This document shows positions 61,195-64,000 of a stretch of DNA of 64,000 nucleotides, piece after piece. The notes below the pieces were generated by a model that did not search any database, had not been told where the DNA came from, and saw nothing but the letters and a program-made list of their open reading frames with translations. The stretch's first letter is position 1, and each line of letters starts with the position of its first letter. The translations under genes were made by a program, and so were the position numbers. Source of the stretch: Bacteriovorax sp. PP10 (GTDB lineage: Bacteria; Bdellovibrionota; Bacteriovoracia; Bacteriovoracales; Bacteriovoracaceae); the NCBI RefSeq assembly GCF_035013165.1, contig NZ_JAYGJQ010000001.1, positions 1,054,001 through 1,118,000 on the forward strand, in the 5' to 3' direction.

Positions 61195-61431
61195 TTAACC
61201 TTCATAACAAGAATTGATCATACACATTTGCAATCCTTGCATGCGGCAGTTTTGCAAAGTATTTGTCATCGCCTCAAATTCAGTTTCACCTCTGCCATGA
61301 ACAGGAAAAGTGATAGGTCCTGATGGGCCACCAGTGTTGAGTGTTCCATAACCTGTACAGAACCATTGTTCAGCGGCGATAATTGGTGTGGATAAAAGAA
61401 GAAGGAAAAAAAGAGCTATTATGTTTTTCAT
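61195..61431 (-). CDS. small secreted Cys-rich protein
   Basis: A 78-residue protein starting at the ATG at 61431, preceded by AGGAG. Signal peptide ends at PIIAAEQ. The mature 55 residues contain four Cys (QWFCTGYGTL, NCRMQGLQMCMINSCYEG), with a Gly-rich middle. Such short Cys-containing exported proteins recur in this window (36452, 58213). Function unknown. Confidence 0.65.
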   Translation of the reverse strand: MKNIIALFFLLLLSTPIIAAEQWFCTGYGTLNTGGPSGPITFPVHGRGETEFEAMTNTLQNCRMQGLQMCMINSCYEG

Positions 61432-61604
61432 CGTAATTCTCCTGTTAAATAAAAAAATATCATAAAAAGAAGAAAGCGACATTATTACCCTTTTACTAGG
61501 TCAGAGTTGCGTTAAGTACTACTCTTTGCACTCAGGGAAGTTTGGCAGCCGTATTGCAATCTATACGTCGTGTTCTTTATTAATCACTTTTAATGGATCT
61601 TTTA

Positions 61605-62120
61605 ATGAAATTTTTAATTCTTGTTTTAACTCTGTCTTTTTCTCTTCCTACATTTGCTCAATCTTCTAATGAAGCCGTAGAGCTTAAACCTTTTGTTAAT
61701 GACTACTGCTCGAAGTGGCCCGAGGGAGGAAAAGAAGATCCATCTCAATGGGCAGACTGTTGTTTTACACATGATATGCACTATTGGATTGGTGGAACTG
61801 AAGATGAAAAAAAATCTTCTGATAAAGGGCTTAAAGAGTGTGTGAAACTCTCAGGGGCTTCGTTATCTAGTTTTATTATGTACATTGGAGTTCGCATCGG
61901 TGGAAAGCCGGGTGATACAGATTACGCCTGGGGATTTGGATATAATTCAACTCGTGGATACGAAAAAGTTCCAGTTGAAGAATTACAGAAGGCCAAAACA
62001 ATTTTAGAAGAATCTGAATACAGTCAACGAGAAGATACTAAGGTCTTAGTTGAAAAATTTATCAATGAAGTATTAACAGTTAAAATTTCGAATGCCTTAG
62101 AGCAAGAACAAAAAAATTAA
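61605..62120 (+). CDS. secreted phospholipase-A2-like protein
   Basis: A signal peptide (ending PTFAQ) is followed by the motif DCCFTHDMHYW (residues 51-61), the CCxxHDxxY catalytic site of the phospholipase A2 superfamily, with His56-Asp57. The next part (DEKKSSDKGLKECV) also suits the PLA2 helix with Asp, and further Cys could form disulfides. It is shorter than most PLA2s and lacks the standard Ca-binding glycine-rich loop before the motif, so it may be a relative such as those found in bacterial envelope proteins. Overlaps the convergent transporter gene by 4 bases. Confidence 0.75.
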   Translation: MKFLILVLTLSFSLPTFAQSSNEAVELKPFVNDYCSKWPEGGKEDPSQWADCCFTHDMHYWIGGTEDEKKSSDKGLKECVKLSGASLSSFIMYIGVRIGGKPGDTDYAWGFGYNSTRGYEKVPVEELQKAKTILEESEYSQREDTKVLVEKFINEVLTVKISNALEQEQKN

Positions 62121-63352
62121 TGGGCCATCACTTCAACAGAGTTGGGATCACTCGCAACTTTGTTCACAATATTTTTACTTCCCCAAACTAAAATAAGTAC
62201 TGCAATCACTGAAGTCCCGACAAAAATCCCTGCTACAGGGAAAAGTTGTTGGGCCTTTAAGACTCCTACACAGACCGAAACCAGAGCTCCTGCTGCCATT
62301 TGCAAGAAGCCTAACATCGCAGCAGCACTTCCTGCTTTTGAACCAAATGGCGCCATCGCAAGTGAAGCAGAGTTAGGATTTGAAAGTCCAATACAGCATA
62401 GAAAGACAAACATCGTTCCCACTACACTGTAGAGATTATACCAATCAAAGTATGAGCAGATTAAGAAGATGAAACTTGCAACTGTTAATGCTAGTAGTGA
62501 AGAAAGAAGAATACTTTCGTTTGAGAATTTTTTAATGAGTAGAACATTGACCTGACTCATACCAATTAATCCCATAGCGATGAAAGCAAAGATCCAACCA
62601 TAAGTTTGTTCACTTACTCCGAAAATTTCCATGAAGATGGTAGGAGAGGCAGCAAGGTAAACAAAGAGTCCGGAAAAACCAATAGCTCCAGAAATTGCAT
62701 AAGTGTAAAATTGAGGCTCACGAAGGATTGAAAGATAGTTTCTTATAATCGGCATCGGGTGAAGAACGTGAGATGTATCCGCTTTATGACTTTCGGGTAA
62801 TTTAAAAAAGACTACGGTTAAAATAATAATGGCGATCGCTGCGAGTACAACAAACACCGAGGCCCAGCCTGAATGCACGGCCAGGTAACCACCAATCGTT
62901 GGAGCAAGAAGTGGTGAAACTCCTAAAATTAAAATAAGCATTGAGAAAACTTTTGCACTTTCTTTTGGTTCAAATAAATCTCTGACCATGGCAAATGATC
63001 CAACACTGGCAGCACAACCACCAACGGCCTGAAGAAATCTAAAAGCAATCAGTGAATTAATAGAGTTTGAAAGGGCACATGCAATTGAGGCCAGGATGTA
63101 AATGATAAGACCAAAATAAAGTGGTTTTTTACGTCCAAAACGATCCATCACCGGGCCGTAAAATAACTGACCTGAGGCCAGACCAATAAAGTAACTTGAA
63201 AGAGTGAGTGAAACTTCTGCAACGTTGGTATTAAACGCATGGGCCATCTGAGGGAAGGCCGATAAGTACATATCAATTGAAAAGGGTGAAAGGGCGGTTA
63301 AAGAGCCCAGAATCAATATAAGTGTCGCGTGACTTTTTTTATTCTGCTGCAA
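62117..63352 (-). CDS. MFS drug-resistance transporter, Bcr/CflA family
   Basis: A 12-TM major facilitator: the segments ILILGSLTALSPFSIDMYLSAFPQMA at the start, GLASGQLFYGPVMDRFGRKKPL (MFS motif A), and FRFLQAVGGCAASVGSFAMVRDLF are the Bcr/CflA signature. It exports small drugs or sulfonamide/bicyclomycin-type compounds with proton exchange. A TTG start with GGAG 7 bases upstream. Length 411 is normal. No regulator is adjacent. Confidence 0.95.
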   Translation of the reverse strand: MQQNKKSHATLILILGSLTALSPFSIDMYLSAFPQMAHAFNTNVAEVSLTLSSYFIGLASGQLFYGPVMDRFGRKKPLYFGLIIYILASIACALSNSINSLIAFRFLQAVGGCAASVGSFAMVRDLFEPKESAKVFSMLILILGVSPLLAPTIGGYLAVHSGWASVFVVLAAIAIIILTVVFFKLPESHKADTSHVLHPMPIIRNYLSILREPQFYTYAISGAIGFSGLFVYLAASPTIFMEIFGVSEQTYGWIFAFIAMGLIGMSQVNVLLIKKFSNESILLSSLLALTVASFIFLICSYFDWYNLYSVVGTMFVFLCCIGLSNPNSASLAMAPFGSKAGSAAAMLGFLQMAAGALVSVCVGVLKAQQLFPVAGIFVGTSVIAVLILVWGSKNIVNKVASDPNSVEVMAH

Positions 63353-63497
63353 AGGGATTCTCCATCGAAAAGAGTCCCATTTTAGTTCATTCTAGGTGAG
63401 CTTTCAATGACTGTTAGTTTTTCCTAGGTGCCTAAATAACCTTTACATAAATACTGGGATTGTTATTCTATCTGCATATTGCTATATAGGGTTATAA

Positions 63498-64000
63498 ATG
63501 AAAAACGATGAAAACTTTAAAGAATTAGGCTTAACTGATGAATTGCTTCTCGCGGTAGAGAAGTCAGGTTTTACGGAACCAACACGCATTCAGGAAATCA
63601 CATTGCCGCTTATCCTTGAAGGAAGAGATCTTCTCATTGAAGCTCAAACCGGATCGGGAAAAACTGCATGTTTTGCCTGGCCTCTATTGCAAAAAATCAG
63701 TGCTGAAAAAACTAGTGAAAGTAAAACGATTCAGGCATTAATTTTGACTCCGACAAGAGAGCTTGCTCTTCAAGTCTCAGGTGCTTTTTATCGCTTTGGA
63801 GAGTTCTTAGAAAATAAAGTATCAGTGTTAACAGTTATCGGTGGCGAAAGCATTGATCAACAAACCAGAGCTCTGGCAGATGGAGTGGATGTTGTCGTGG
63901 CAACTCCTGGACGTCTATTAGATTTAATCGGACAGAAAGTTTTAAGTCTAAGCGATATTAAATTTTTAGTTTTAGATGAAGCCGATAAAATTTTGGATCT
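63498..64000 (+). CDS. DEAD-box RNA helicase, cut by the window end
   Basis: The frame from the ATG at 63498 is open to the end of the window. The first 167 residues show the Q motif (FTEPTRIQEITLPLI), motif I AQTGSGKTA, Ia PTRELALQ, GG (IGGESIDQQ), Ib TPGRLLDL and motif II LDEADKILD. It unwinds RNA duplexes, e.g. in ribosome assembly or decay. The C-terminal domain is beyond the window, so the subfamily is unknown. AGGG lies before the start. Confidence 0.95.
   Translation, partial: MKNDENFKELGLTDELLLAVEKSGFTEPTRIQEITLPLILEGRDLLIEAQTGSGKTACFAWPLLQKISAEKTSESKTIQALILTPTRELALQVSGAFYRFGEFLENKVSVLTVIGGESIDQQTRALADGVDVVVATPGRLLDLIGQKVLSLSDIKFLVLDEADKILD

Overview
The window is a gene-dense, A+T-rich bacterial chromosome segment of about 58 genes. 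No gap between genes exceeds 300 bases, and I see no insertion sequence, prophage, CRISPR array or replication origin. Gram-negative features are clear: a PagP-type outer-membrane enzyme, many lipoproteins with lipoboxes, an FtsEX/EnvC-like divisome set and a DUF3943 outer-membrane protein. The very high share of exported hydrolases (trypsin-, papain- and subtilisin-type proteases, NlpC/CHAP-like enzymes, a polysaccharide deacetylase, an L,D-transpeptidase, PBP4, a PLA2-like enzyme) and the overall gene style suggest a predatory Bdellovibrionota member of the Bacteriovorax/Peredibacter type. This assignment is an inference; no rRNA is present to test it.

Layout. 0-3.5 kb: a sigma-54-activator-like regulator with damaged ATPase motifs, a small basic protein and an HD phosphohydrolase. 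3.5-8 kb: a probable operon ftsE-ftsX-envC-like-ctpA plus a Cys-rich secreted protein, i.e. cell-wall cutting at division. 8-13.5 kb: xseA overlapping a histidine-kinase-like protein, and a DnaQ-type exonuclease. 13.5-18.1 kb: L,D-transpeptidase, two exported proteins of unknown role, and a polysaccharide deacetylase. 18.1-24.9 kb: housekeeping hydrolases, a free-Met-sulfoxide-reductase/GNAT fusion, two M48 peptidases, a glyoxalase-II-like enzyme, a Bcp-type peroxiredoxin and a secreted EEP nuclease/phosphatase. 24.9-30.5 kb: a lipoprotein, a LysM protein and topoisomerase I. 30.5-38.6 kb: an outer-membrane protein, an RNA methyltransferase-like enzyme, tRNA-Arg, lipoproteins, a GST and pagP. 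38.6-44.9 kb: an exported flavoprotein, an orphan solute-binding protein, dacB, an LCM-type methyltransferase and a lipoprotein. 44.9-57.1 kb: an accessory-looking secretome region with two trypsins, papain, NlpC-like proteins, subtilase, an orphan solute-binding protein, a soluble tandem chemoreceptor-like sensor domain, a sensor kinase, PaiB and MepB. 57.1-64 kb: an exported nucleotidyltransferase-like lipoprotein, small secreted proteins, a three-repeat FAYSG protein, a PLA2-like protein, a Bcr/CflA transporter and the start of a DEAD-box helicase.

Most informative oddities: the regulator at 79-1611 lacks the GAFTGA loop and Walker B acids; a lipoprotein at 57129-58109 carries a NadD-like nucleotidyltransferase core; a secreted protein at 53925-55022 is two copies of a chemoreceptor-type sensory module; and several genes have a promoter so close to the start codon that a leaderless transcript is likely. 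I found no single cluster that is plainly a new multi-gene defence or secretion system.
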